NCBI GenBank assembly: GCA_012719335.1 | Contig: JAAYAO010000361.1 | Location: 1-7,304 of the forward strand | Reading direction: 5' to 3' | DNA: 7,304 bases | Source of the DNA: Propionibacterium sp. | GTDB lineage: Bacteria > Actinomycetota > Actinomycetes > Propionibacteriales > Propionibacteriaceae | Shown: one piece after another, positions 1-5,379 of the stretch | How positions within the stretch are numbered: the stretch's first letter is position 1 | Layout: every line of letters starts with the position of its first letter | Notes under the pieces: generated by a model | What the model saw: only the letters and a program-made list of their open reading frames with translations | What the model was told of the DNA's origin: nothing | Database searches by the model: none | Position numbers and translations under genes: made by a program

Positions 1-1
1 G

Positions 2-295
2 GCCTTCGCCTTTCCGCATCTGGGCGATGCGCTGCTCAGCCCGACCGGGCTGGCCTATCTGCTGACCGGGGTGGCCTTCGGTTTCGTCTACGTGGTCACC
101 GGATCGCTGACCGGGGCGATGGTGTCGCACGCCCTGCAGAGTTGTTACGCCTTCGCGCAGATCCTGTACTTCGGGCACGGCGAACACACTGTCTCCCCGG
201 TGCTCTGGGTGCTGGTGGTGGCTTGCCCGGTGCTGGTCTTTCTGGTCGCCCGGGCGTTGTACGCGATCCTGCCGAAGGAGTCCGCGGCGCGCTGA
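2..295 (+). CDS. CPBP-family intramembrane metalloprotease (CAAX/Abi type), C-terminal part
   Basis: Only the last 97 residues are present; the reading frame is open to the left edge. CPBP proteases are multi-pass membrane proteins with an EExxxR motif, an FxxxH motif and an HxxxN motif that form the buried active site. The fragment begins with AFAFPH, which fits FxxxH (F2, H6). It then has the typical hydrophobic stretch with YVVTGSL (a tyrosine and TGSL turn common in the family), and SHALQS (H43...S47) at the third motif, where the usual Asn is Ser. A last membrane helix spans about residues 65-89, followed by a short basic/polar tail. The EExxxR motif would lie outside the window, so the catalytic glutamates cannot be checked. 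The GTG at position 71 is internal, not a start. Function is inferred: in bacteria the family is linked to bacteriocin self-immunity and membrane proteolysis. The stop codon lies 7 bp from the stop of the convergent dcd gene. Confidence 0.75.
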   Translation, partial: AFAFPHLGDALLSPTGLAYLLTGVAFGFVYVVTGSLTGAMVSHALQSCYAFAQILYFGHGEHTVSPVLWVLVVACPVLVFLVARALYAILPKESAAR

Positions 296-302
296 GCCGT
301 GG

Positions 303-890
303 TCAGTCGGTGATCTCGGTGCGGTGGAAGTTCAGGTGCGATTTGGACGGCGTGGGCCCGCGCTGCCCCTGGTACCGGTTCTTGGTGCGCGCGTCCGAAC
401 CATAGGGGTACTGCGCCGGGGAGCTGAGCCGGAAGAAGCACAACTGCCCGATCTTCATGCCCGGCCACAACTTGATCGGCAGGGTCGCCACGTTCGACAG
501 CTCCAGGGTCACGTGGCCGGAGAATCCCGGGTCGATGAAACCGGCGGTCGAGTGGGTCAGCAGGCCGAGGCGTCCCAGGGACGACTTGCCCTCCAGCCGG
601 GCCGCGACGTCATCGGGCAGGGTGACCACCTCGTAGGTCGAGGCCAGCGCGAACTCCCCCGGGTGCAGGATGAACGGCCCGCCGTCGGTCAGCGGCTCGA
701 CCATCGCGGTCAGCTCGGGCTGCTCCTCGGCCGGGTCGATGTGCGGGTACCGGTGGTTCTCGAACACCCGGAAGTACCGGTCGAGGCGGACGTCCACACT
801 CGCCGGCTGCACCATCTCGGGGTCATAGGGGTCGAGGCCGACCCGCCCGGCCTCGATCTCGGCGGTGATGTCACGATCCGACAGCAGCAT
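303..890 (-). CDS. dcd: dCTP deaminase, probably the bifunctional dUMP-forming type
   Basis: A 195-residue cytosolic enzyme of pyrimidine deoxynucleotide metabolism. It converts dCTP to dUTP, and in the actinobacterial type also on to dUMP, supplying thymidylate synthesis and keeping dUTP out of DNA. The start MLLSDRDI is the family's typical N-terminus, which fixes the start codon. The core reads GKSSLGRLG (101-109), then [11 protein letters not shown] (112-122), then VTLELSN with the expected catalytic Glu at 130. WPGMKIGQL follows (142-150), and the C-terminal nucleotide-covering lid has YQGQRG (173-178). The [11 protein letters not shown] form, rather than the E. coli-like VHVTAHRIDPG, is what the Mycobacterium tuberculosis bifunctional enzyme has, hence the dUMP-forming call. 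Length is close to the usual 190 or so residues, with a short tail ending TEITD. No strong Shine-Dalgarno precedes the ATG, but a -10-like hexamer sits at leaderless spacing. The gene is monocistronic as far as the window shows. Confidence 0.96.
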   Translation of the reverse strand: MLLSDRDITAEIEAGRVGLDPYDPEMVQPASVDVRLDRYFRVFENHRYPHIDPAEEQPELTAMVEPLTDGGPFILHPGEFALASTYEVVTLPDDVAARLEGKSSLGRLGLLTHSTAGFIDPGFSGHVTLELSNVATLPIKLWPGMKIGQLCFFRLSSPAQYPYGSDARTKNRYQGQRGPTPSKSHLNFHRTEITD

Positions 891-896
891 GGACGC

Positions 897-902
897 AGCC
901 TA
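897..902 (-). promoter_or_regulatory. Candidate -10 box of a leaderless dcd promoter
   Basis: On the minus strand TAGGCT (fits TAnnnT) is followed by six bases and then the dcd ATG. This puts the expected transcription start on the A of the ATG. There is no good Shine-Dalgarno upstream of this ATG, and leaderless transcripts are common in actinobacteria. No convincing -35 is seen; the bases about 17 bp upstream read GGAGGC. The call rests on spacing and the hexamer only. Confidence 0.45.
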
Positions 903-934
903 GCGGCCCGCGTGCCCCGGCCTCCGCCCCCAAC

Positions 935-1050
935 GCTGGTTGATCCTCCCGCGCCGGCGAACCCACCCCACAGGCTGGTTTAGCCCCTGCGCCGTGGACC
1001 CACCAACACGTTGGTTGAGCCCCCTGCGCCAGCAGGGGTGTCGAAACCCC
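935..1050 (+). repeat. Three degenerate units starting with GCTGGTTGA, period 36-39 bp
   Basis: Units begin at 935 (GCTGGTTGATCC), 974 (GCTGGTTTAGCC) and 1010 (GTTGGTTGAGCC). Each continues with a C-rich run and then GCGCC: CCCGCGCC, CCCTGCGCC and CCCTGCGCC. The first two then have a similar ACCCACC segment. The third instead forms a full hairpin and ends in GTCGAAACC. I read the first two as truncated or decayed copies of the third. Similarity was judged by eye. Confidence 0.55.
1010..1050 (+). repeat. Palindromic extragenic element A (GGTTGAGC...GTCGAAACC)
   Basis: The element starts TTGGTTGAGC and ends GTCGAAACCCC. Its core is a perfect 7-bp stem, CCCCTGC (1021-1027) with GCAGGGG (1032-1038), around the loop GCCA. 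The outer GGTT and AACC also pair. End sequences of this form are typical of short extragenic palindromes scattered through many actinobacterial genomes. It lies in the opposite orientation to element B at 1105-1150. Confidence 0.6.
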
Positions 1051-1104
1051 CGGAACGATCCACACAAGTCCCGGGCACGGGGTCAATTTGGGCGCGAACG
1101 CGCG

Positions 1105-1150
1105 GCTGGTTTCGACGCGGTTCGCGCAAGCGCGAACCGGCTCAACCAGC
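1105..1150 (-). repeat. Palindromic extragenic element B, strong hairpin
   Basis: The outer stem is GCTGGTT (1105-1111) with AACCAGC (1144-1150). The inner stem is CGGTTCGCG (1118-1126) with CGCGAACCG (1131-1139) around a CAAG loop. The ends GGTTTCGAC and GCTCAACC match element A read on the other strand, but the inner stem sequence is unrelated to that of element A. It begins about 57 bp past the stop of the RDD/FHA gene and could stall or protect the 3' end of that transcript. It has no following T-run, so it is not a classical intrinsic terminator. Confidence 0.65.
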
Positions 1151-1210
1151 GTCCGGGCGCCGGGCACAACCGACGTCAGGCGTCAGATTCAACCGGCGTT
1201 CGGCGTTCAG
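1143..1210 (-). repeat. Three degenerate 23-24-bp tandem units starting with CAACC
   Basis: Units start at 1143, 1167 and 1190 on the plus strand and follow the pattern CAACCRRCGTYMGGCG with small length changes. The first unit overlaps the end of palindromic element B. The last overlaps the stop codon of the RDD/FHA gene (1207-1209), so the repeat runs right up to, and slightly into, the coding sequence. Identified by eye; the copies are imperfect. Confidence 0.5.
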
Positions 1211-2907
1211 GAGAAGGAGCGCTGCACTTCGAGGCGGTGTTCGCCGAAGCTGACGATCTGTCCTTCGCGCACCCGGACGACTTCGCCGGGGGCGCAGGGT
1301 TCGTAGTCGCCGCCGGCGTTGGCGATGGCCGATCCGTTGGTCGAGCCGCGGTCGGTGACGTAGATGCCGCGGTTGTCGACGCCCACGGCCAGGTGGGTCT
1401 TCGACACGGTGCGGGCGCCCTCGCCGACCTTGACCAACTCGGCGTGCTCCTCCCCGGGACGGGGTTGGGGGTTGCGTCCGATCAACACCAGCGACTCGAC
1501 CTTGATGTAGCGGCCGTCGTCGAGGGCGATCGTCCAGCCCTGATCGGGGGCGCGGCCGCCGGCCCGCGGCACCAGGCGGGTGCCGTCGTCGGGTTCGGAC
1601 ACCGGCTCCTCCGCACCGGGCGGGCGGCCGTAGAGCGCACGTTCATCGACCGGTTCGGCCGGGGCCCCGAAGGCCGGCGGCGCTCCGCCACTCAGGTCGA
1701 TCGGCACCGTCGGTTCGGGGCCGGCGGGCTGCGCCGGTGCAGCTTGCGCCGGTGCGCCGGGGGCCGGTGTCGGCTGTGCCGAGGCGGGCTCGGCACCGGT
1801 GCCGAACGGGACGCTGGTGATCGGGCCGGTCTGCCCCGGCCCGGACGGCGGCGGGCCACCCCACGGCTGAGCCTGCTGAGGCTGTTCCTGCCCGAACTGC
1901 TGCTGCCCGAAGTGCTGCTCCCCGAAGTGCTGTTGCCCGGGCTGCTGCTGCCCCGATTGCCCCGGCTGCGGAACCGGCGGCTGCCCGAACCCGGGCTGCT
2001 GAGCCTGACCGAAACCGGGCTGTTCCGGCGCCCCACCGAACCCGGACGACCCCGGGCCCGACTGCCGGCCGGCGTCCGACTGCCCCGCCGGCGGCGAACC
2101 CCACGGCTGGGGCGGTTCGTTCCACTGCTGTCCCGGACCCGACTGACCGGGGGCCGAGGGTTGTGACTGCGGGAAGCCCGGCGCCGACGATTGCGACCCG
2201 GCGAACCCACCGGGGGCGGAAGACTGCGACTGCGGGTAGCCGGGGGCCTGACCGAATCCACCACCGGCACCGAACTCCGGCGCCGACCCGGACGATTGCG
2301 GCGCGAACCCCGAATCGTTCCAGTCCTGGCCGGGGGCGAACCCGGCATTGGGTTGCAGGTGGGCCGGCAGGCCGACCGGTGCGGCGCCGGTGGGCGCCTG
2401 GGAGACCGGCGCCTCGACGGCCACCGACGAGGTGCCGACCCGGGCGCCGCGCACCCGTTCCTTGATCACCACGCCCTTGCCGGCCTTGTCGTGCAGGCCC
2501 TGGTTGCGCACATCGGTGAGGATCGTGACCAGCACGACCACCGCGCCCACGGTCGAGCCGACCAGCAGCCCGAGCACCAGTTGGCGCAGCAGGGCCGGCC
2601 CCCAGCCGACCGGTTTGCCGTTGCGGAGGCTGACGAACTGCAGCTTCATCACCTTCATGCCGGGGGTGGCGCCCTTCACCGCGAGCATCCACCAGCACAG
2701 CACCAGCCAGCCCAGCCCGACCACACCGACCGCGATCGACAGCACCAGCAGCACGGTCGGGTCGGTGACCACCTGGGCGGCCACCAGACCGCCCACCACT
2801 CCACCGAGCACCGCCGGCACCAGACCGTCGATCAGATAGGCCACGAAACGTTTGCCCAGGCTGCCCGCCTCAACTCCCGGCGGCAGCACCCCCGCTTGGC
2901 TACTCAT
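1207..2907 (-). CDS. RDD-family membrane protein with a long disordered linker and C-terminal FHA domain
   Basis: A 566-residue protein in three parts. Residues about 14-150 are an RDD membrane domain: KRFVAYLIDG (R20, D27) at the first helix (about 21-47), a second helix (about 52-77), a TPGMKVMKLQ loop (81-90), a third hydrophobic segment (about 108-130) and a QGLHDK end (D140). Residues about 155-455 are a Gly/Pro/Gln/Ser-rich linker without predicted fold. Residues about 457-563 are an FHA phosphothreonine-binding domain with LIGRNP (475-480), VSKTHL (501-506) and DRGSTNG (519-525); the Gly-Arg, Ser, His and Asn that contact phosphopeptide are all present. The start at MSSQAG is preferred because a GGAAGG ribosome site precedes it by 7 nt; a start 46 codons upstream would run into the preceding gene and adds unlikely Cys-rich sequence. 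The gene follows the transglutaminase-like gene by 43 bp and is probably the last of the operon. Its likely job is to link a membrane complex to Ser/Thr kinase signalling; partners are unknown. Confidence 0.9.
   Translation of the reverse strand: MSSQAGVLPPGVEAGSLGKRFVAYLIDGLVPAVLGGVVGGLVAAQVVTDPTVLLVLSIAVGVVGLGWLVLCWWMLAVKGATPGMKVMKLQFVSLRNGKPVGWGPALLRQLVLGLLVGSTVGAVVVLVTILTDVRNQGLHDKAGKGVVIKERVRGARVGTSSVAVEAPVSQAPTGAAPVGLPAHLQPNAGFAPGQDWNDSGFAPQSSGSAPEFGAGGGFGQAPGYPQSQSSAPGGFAGSQSSAPGFPQSQPSAPGQSGPGQQWNEPPQPWGSPPAGQSDAGRQSGPGSSGFGGAPEQPGFGQAQQPGFGQPPVPQPGQSGQQQPGQQHFGEQHFGQQQFGQEQPQQAQPWGGPPPSGPGQTGPITSVPFGTGAEPASAQPTPAPGAPAQAAPAQPAGPEPTVPIDLSGGAPPAFGAPAEPVDERALYGRPPGAEEPVSEPDDGTRLVPRAGGRAPDQGWTIALDDGRYIKVESLVLIGRNPQPRPGEEHAELVKVGEGARTVSKTHLAVGVDNRGIYVTDRGSTNGSAIANAGGDYEPCAPGEVVRVREGQIVSFGEHRLEVQRSFS
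1573..2412 (-). repeat. Low-complexity linker region with short peptide repeats
   Basis: This segment encodes residues about 166-445 of the RDD/FHA protein. It contains SQSSAPG-type repeats (residues 227-233, 238-244 and a variant 248-254), PGFGQ repeats (about 297-309) and QHFG/QQFG repeats (about 326-339), then a Pro/Ala-rich part. It should be disordered, and such tracts vary in length between strains. The design recalls mycobacterial FhaA, which also has a long Gly/Gln-rich linker before its FHA domain, although the N-terminal domain differs. Confidence 0.75.
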
Positions 2908-2914
2908 TGGTACA

Positions 2915-2920
2915 CCTTCC
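2915..2920 (-). promoter_or_regulatory. Ribosome binding site of the RDD/FHA gene
   Basis: On the minus strand GGAAGG lies 7 nt before the ATG at 2907. It sits in the 43-bp gap after the transglutaminase-like gene and decides the start of the RDD/FHA protein. The genes upstream in the operon rely on overlapping stop and start codons and show weaker sites. Confidence 0.75.
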
Positions 2921-2950
2921 CACCCGACCGGCGCAGGATGCGCGTCCGAG

Positions 2951-5377
2951 CTACTTCCATGCCCGCAGCGAGCGCAACGAGAACACACCGCGCAGCCGCG
3001 TGAAGAATCCCACCGATTCACCCATCCCGGCCCGCACCGCGTCAACCCCGTGCCAGTAGTGCTCGATCTGTTCCCCGGACGGTTGGCCCGGCCCGAAAAC
3101 CGACGCGTCGGCCCGGTTCGCCAACCAGTGCGGGTTGGTGCCCCGATCCCCGGCGTTGAGGAATTCGGCCACGATCACCTGTGCCTGTTCGGTTCGGGTG
3201 CCGTTGACCTTGGGGTCGACGCCGAGGTCGCGGGCCTTGTCCATCACCTCCGACCAGCCACCGGCCACCCGGTCGGCGGGTTCGGCGGCGAGCAGTCGGC
3301 TCTTGCGGCGGCGTTGCTTCAAGCCGAGGATGATCGCGAACGGCGCGGCCAGAATCGCCAACGGAATGCCGATACCGAGCACCCACGGCACGGCCTTGCG
3401 CCAAACCGGTTCCTCTTCCTCCTCGTCGTCGAGCTTGGAGTCCTCCGGCGGGGTGTTGTCCGGCGGCGGGTTCTCCGGACGCTCCGGTGGCGGGGGCGGG
3501 TTCTCGACCTGCGGGCGGGGTTGGGACGGTTCGGGCACTTCCTGCTGTTCGGGCGCCCGATCCCGGTCGGGGGTGGGGGTGAATTCGACCCAGCCGAGGC
3601 CGTCCAGGTTCACCTCGACCCAGGCGTTCACGTCCTCACCGGTGATCTCGACCAGTTCCCCGCCGGTGGTGTTGGAGTAGCCGTACACCACCCGGGCCGG
3701 GATGCCGGAGTGGCGCAGCATCAGCGCCATCGCCACCGCGTACTGTTCCTCGTCGCCGATCATCTGTTTGCCGGTCACCAGCAGTTCGTCGATCCGGCCG
3801 ACCGAGTGTCCCGACAGGGACGGGTGGCTGCCCTCCAGCCCGTTGGAGTAGTAGCCCTTGCGAAGGTTCTCCTCCAGGGTGCGGGCGAGTTGGCCGGCGG
3901 TGGTGGCGTCCTTGGCCCAGGTGTCGGCGCGTTCCTTCGCGGTGTCGGGCAGCGGGTCGGCGTCCGGCAGCGACAGCGACCCGGCGTTGGCCGCACTGAT
4001 CCGTTCGGGGGCGGGCGGGTTCGCCAGGATCGCGTCCAGTCGGTAGGTGTCGCCGCGGCGCAGGCTGCTGGTGTCCAGGCCGGTGCCGGTGGCCCGGTTG
4101 TAGAAGAAGTTGTTGGTCAGCTCCCGGCTGCGGGCGCCGGTGAACTCGACCTTGGTGGTCATCCCGACGGTGGGCACCCACACCCCGGAGTAGTCCTCGA
4201 TGGTCACCTCGACACTCACCTCGTCGCCGTCGAGTTCCTCCGGCACCCGGGCCCCGATCCGGGTGAACGCGCCCCCGTCGGGGGCCCCGTCGGCGGCGTC
4301 GGTGACGTTGTAGGAGACCCCGTCGTAGGCGTCCAGGGTGGCGATCCGCAGCTTGGCCCCCTCGGGCAGACCGCGGGCGGTGAGCAGCACGTCCTCCTTG
4401 TGGTCCTTGAGGTTCTTGCGGAAGCTCTGCAGCGGGCTGGGGTACTGGTGGACGTCCAGCGGCGGCTCGACCACATCGCGCAGCACATGGCGGTAGGTGG
4501 GCGGTTCGGCGATCGGGGTGGCCGCGGCGGCGACCCCGCCGGCCAGCAGCAGCACGCCCAGGCCGAGGGCGGCCGACTGCCAGCGCAGTTGCGGACGATG
4601 CCCCAGCACCGCTTCGCGTTGGTAGCCGCGGCGGTACCCGGTCCAGGCCAGGGTGATCGCCAGGAAGCCGATCGCCACCAGCAGCGGCACGAAGGGCTCC
4701 TGCACGCCGAAGCTGATCGCCACCACCAGGGCCAGGGCGGGCGCCAACCAGGCCAGCGCCGGGTGCCGCGACCGCAGCGCCAGCGTGGCCCCGATCACCC
4801 CGGCGAACAGGTTGGTCAGCAGTGGCACCACCAGCAGCGAGCCGGTCTCCCCGACCGGGGCGTCGATGGTGAGCAGCCCCTTCCAGGCGTCCACCACCCC
4901 GAACAGCAGCCCGGCCAGGGTGGCCGGGGTCGGGATGAACCCGGCGATCGTGCTGGACGGCATGGCCAGGAAGCCGCCGAACAGCAGGTAGGCGGCGATC
5001 ACCGCCACCGCGGTCAGCCACACCGGCCAGCGGCGCAGCGCGGCCAGGGTGCCGACCCCGACACCCAGCACGGCCCCGCCGAGGGCGGTCACCCAGACCC
5101 AGCCGGCGCCGTAGGTGAGGTGGAAGGCGAACGAGGCCAACCCGAGCAGCGCGAGCAGGGCCACCACGTCGACCAGAATCCAGATCAGCCGGGCCCGTCC
5201 GGTGACGTCGAAGATGGACGCCACCCCGAGCCGGGCCCGGTCGGCCATCGTGGTGCCGCCGGTGAACCGGCTGGACGACCCGACCGAGGCGCCGGTGTGA
5301 CCGGTGCCGGTGTTGCCGGTATGACCGGTGCCGGTGGTGTCGCCCTTGGCCCGGCCGAAACGCAACGAGGGGCTCAT
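2951..5377 (-). CDS. TgpA-like transglutaminase-fold membrane protein, catalytic residues missing
   Basis: An 808-residue protein laid out like TgpA (DUF3488, transglutaminase core, DUF4129). It has a Thr/Gly/His-rich cytosolic tail (1-43), about seven membrane helices (64-86, 92-112, 117-138, 180-201, 207-224, 228-247, 267-288), a large extracytoplasmic domain (about 290-600), and a Pro-rich linker ending in an acidic run (650-656). A last helix (662-686) leads to a basic cytosolic tail (687-808), whose WSEVMDKARDLG resembles DUF4129. The transglutaminase core is clear: QYAVAMALMLRHSGIPARVVYGY, broken here as QYAVAMALMLRHSG (545-558) and IPARVVYGY (559-567), then NAWVEV (584-589) and GWVEFTPTP (595-603). 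The three expected catalytic positions read Glu543 for Cys, Asn584 for His and Thr600 for Asp, so thiol catalysis is unlikely. The start at 5377 overlaps the DUF58 stop (TGATG); a start at residue 44 (5248) is possible. Its role is probably structural or peptide-binding at the cell envelope, by inference. Confidence 0.9.
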   Translation of the reverse strand: MSPSLRFGRAKGDTTGTGHTGNTGTGHTGASVGSSSRFTGGTTMADRARLGVASIFDVTGRARLIWILVDVVALLALLGLASFAFHLTYGAGWVWVTALGGAVLGVGVGTLAALRRWPVWLTAVAVIAAYLLFGGFLAMPSSTIAGFIPTPATLAGLLFGVVDAWKGLLTIDAPVGETGSLLVVPLLTNLFAGVIGATLALRSRHPALAWLAPALALVVAISFGVQEPFVPLLVAIGFLAITLAWTGYRRGYQREAVLGHRPQLRWQSAALGLGVLLLAGGVAAAATPIAEPPTYRHVLRDVVEPPLDVHQYPSPLQSFRKNLKDHKEDVLLTARGLPEGAKLRIATLDAYDGVSYNVTDAADGAPDGGAFTRIGARVPEELDGDEVSVEVTIEDYSGVWVPTVGMTTKVEFTGARSRELTNNFFYNRATGTGLDTSSLRRGDTYRLDAILANPPAPERISAANAGSLSLPDADPLPDTAKERADTWAKDATTAGQLARTLEENLRKGYYSNGLEGSHPSLSGHSVGRIDELLVTGKQMIGDEEQYAVAMALMLRHSGIPARVVYGYSNTTGGELVEITGEDVNAWVEVNLDGLGWVEFTPTPDRDRAPEQQEVPEPSQPRPQVENPPPPPERPENPPPDNTPPEDSKLDDEEEEEPVWRKAVPWVLGIGIPLAILAAPFAIILGLKQRRRKSRLLAAEPADRVAGGWSEVMDKARDLGVDPKVNGTRTEQAQVIVAEFLNAGDRGTNPHWLANRADASVFGPGQPSGEQIEHYWHGVDAVRAGMGESVGFFTRLRGVFSLRSLRAWK
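5292..5336 (-). repeat. Two 21-bp direct repeats in the N-terminal coding tail
   Basis: Two copies (5292-5312 and 5316-5336) differ at one base and are separated by three bases, giving a 24-bp in-frame period. They encode TGTGHTG twice (residues 15-21 and 23-29 of the transglutaminase-like protein). The whole tail lies before the first membrane helix, so it should be cytosolic. Confidence 0.8.
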
Positions 5378-5379
5378 CA
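5375..5379 (-). promoter_or_regulatory. TGATG stop/start overlap between the DUF58 and transglutaminase-like genes
   Basis: The DUF58 stop TGA (5377-5379) shares one base with the ATG of the next gene (5375-5377). No strong Shine-Dalgarno precedes this ATG, so translation of the downstream gene probably depends on ribosomes finishing DUF58, which would keep the two proteins at similar levels. Confidence 0.7.

Larger units (their letters stand above)
891..1206. other. Gene-free spacer made of degenerate repeats
   Basis: This 316-bp stretch lies between the start of dcd and the stop of the RDD/FHA gene. Open frames crossing it give low-complexity Arg/Pro-rich translations with no recognisable domain, so I call no gene here. 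It holds the dcd promoter candidate at its left end, three units starting with GGTTG (935-1050), two palindromic elements (1010-1050 and 1105-1150) and three units starting with CAACC (1143-1210). Only about 1051-1104 is outside these repeats; it has a short CGCG-AA-CGCG inverted repeat near 1093-1102 and little else. No U-tract terminator is visible for the operon that ends at 1207. Confidence 0.7.

Noticed and set aside
1105..1150. Rho-independent terminator of the operon
   Set aside because: The hairpin is strong but there is no T-run after it in either direction, and its ends match an extragenic repeat family.
935..1210. A CRISPR array
   Set aside because: The repeats are degenerate and short, change orientation within the region, have no regular unique spacers, and no cas gene is near.
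940..2166. A 408-codon plus-strand open frame starting in the repeat spacer
   Set aside because: It is antisense to the FHA and linker coding region, its translation is Arg/Leu/Gly low complexity, and it crosses the repeats without a ribosome site or domain.
2908..3045. Upstream extension of the RDD/FHA protein by 46 codons
   Set aside because: It would overlap the preceding gene, adds an unlikely Cys/Arg-rich segment, and the GGAAGG site points to the ATG at 2907.
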